A stretch of DNA of 27,880 nt, taken from positions 1-27,880 of the IMG/VR virus record IMGVR_UViG_3300020810_000286; one strand, 5' to 3'. Shown piece after piece: positions 27,769-27,880 of this stretch. Each line of letters begins with the position of its first letter. The first letter of the stretch is position 1. This DNA is from a virus. Position numbers and translations under genes: made by a program. The notes under the pieces were generated by a model, which was not told the origin of the DNA, did no database searches, and saw only the letters and a list, made by a program, of their open reading frames with translations.

Positions 27769-27880
27769 TTTTACTCCTAAGTTGTTGATTACTTTTTACA
27801 GCACTTTCTAAGATTAGTAGCGAACATCCAATTTCTTCTGCACTATGTAGTAATGCTTTTGTGTCTTTAGGAAAACAAGC
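27761..27880 (-). CDS. UDP-glucose/GDP-mannose 6-dehydrogenase, C-terminal fragment (cut by window)
   Basis: Only the last 39 codons lie in the window; the gene continues beyond 27880. They begin A-C-F-P-K-D-T-K-A-L-L, the active-site Cys motif of UDP-glucose dehydrogenases (usually G-G-x-C-F-P-K-D), and continue with E-E-I-G-C and V-K-S-N-Q. The gene ends soon after this motif, so it lacks the C-terminal UDP-binding domain of full-length enzymes, or a separate protein supplies it. The stop overlaps the epimerase start. Confidence 0.75.
   Translation of the reverse strand, partial: ACFPKDTKALLHSAEEIGCSLLILESAVKSNQQLRSKND

Noticed and set aside
1-27880. tRNA genes or CRISPR arrays
   Set aside because: No cloverleaf-like GTTCRANNY segment with matching acceptor stem, and no regularly spaced repeats, were noticed; the Gly-rich codon repeats are coding.

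Overview
The window looks like part of the genome of a marine T4-like myovirus: AT-rich DNA packed with short genes whose start and stop codons overlap by a few bases. It carries a T4-type RNase H, a sliding-clamp-like protein, a tail-fibre protein, and many small proteins that I recognise from memory as typical of cyanophages and Pelagibacter myophages (no search was run). No tRNA, rRNA, CRISPR array or insertion sequence was seen. The host cannot be read directly. The near-perfect sigma70 promoters and TctA/TctC-type transport genes suit a marine bacterium, possibly an alphaproteobacterium, but this is inference.

Region 1 (1-6916, mostly + strand) is an accessory metabolic cassette. It encodes a small membrane protein, a class IV aminotransferase, a miniature adenylate-forming enzyme without its C-terminal lid, a sulfotransferase-like protein, a tripartite tricarboxylate transporter membrane subunit (TctA) with a periplasmic binding protein (TctC-like), and a second, complete but compact adenylate-forming enzyme. 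One methyltransferase gene lies on the - strand inside it. The genes of each + strand block overlap by 4-17 bases, so they are probably translated together. An untested reading is that the phage equips the host to import a carboxylate and activate or transaminate it.

Region 2 (6908-15273, - strand) holds a tail-fibre-like protein with an internal duplication, several small proteins conserved in marine T4-like phages, a MoxR AAA+ ATPase with its metallopeptidase/VWA partner, and the RNase H. Region 3 (15257-25604, - strand) contains a split 7-deazaguanine DNA-modification pathway: FolE, QueE, a QueD-like protein and DpdA, the transglycosylase that inserts the base into DNA. No QueC is visible. 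Between these lie an SGNH hydrolase, a transglutaminase-like protein, a HIT protein, a 2-oxoglutarate oxygenase, a phosphoribosyltransferase, a cupin-like protein, a GT-B glycosyltransferase with an EX7E motif, and several unknowns. Region 4 (25609-27880, - strand) has a small membrane protein, the sliding clamp, and sugar-nucleotide genes (cytidylyltransferase, epimerase, and the end of a UDP-glucose dehydrogenase).

Six - strand promoters match the sigma70 consensus with spacers of exactly 17 bp. They precede clamp, queD-like, folE, rnh, moxR and VWA genes, i.e. early and middle functions. Weaker TAAATA-type motifs, resembling T4 late promoters, precede structural-type genes. Two short genes of 36 and 33 codons, coupled to neighbours through TAATG or ATGA overlaps, were found by reading the gaps.
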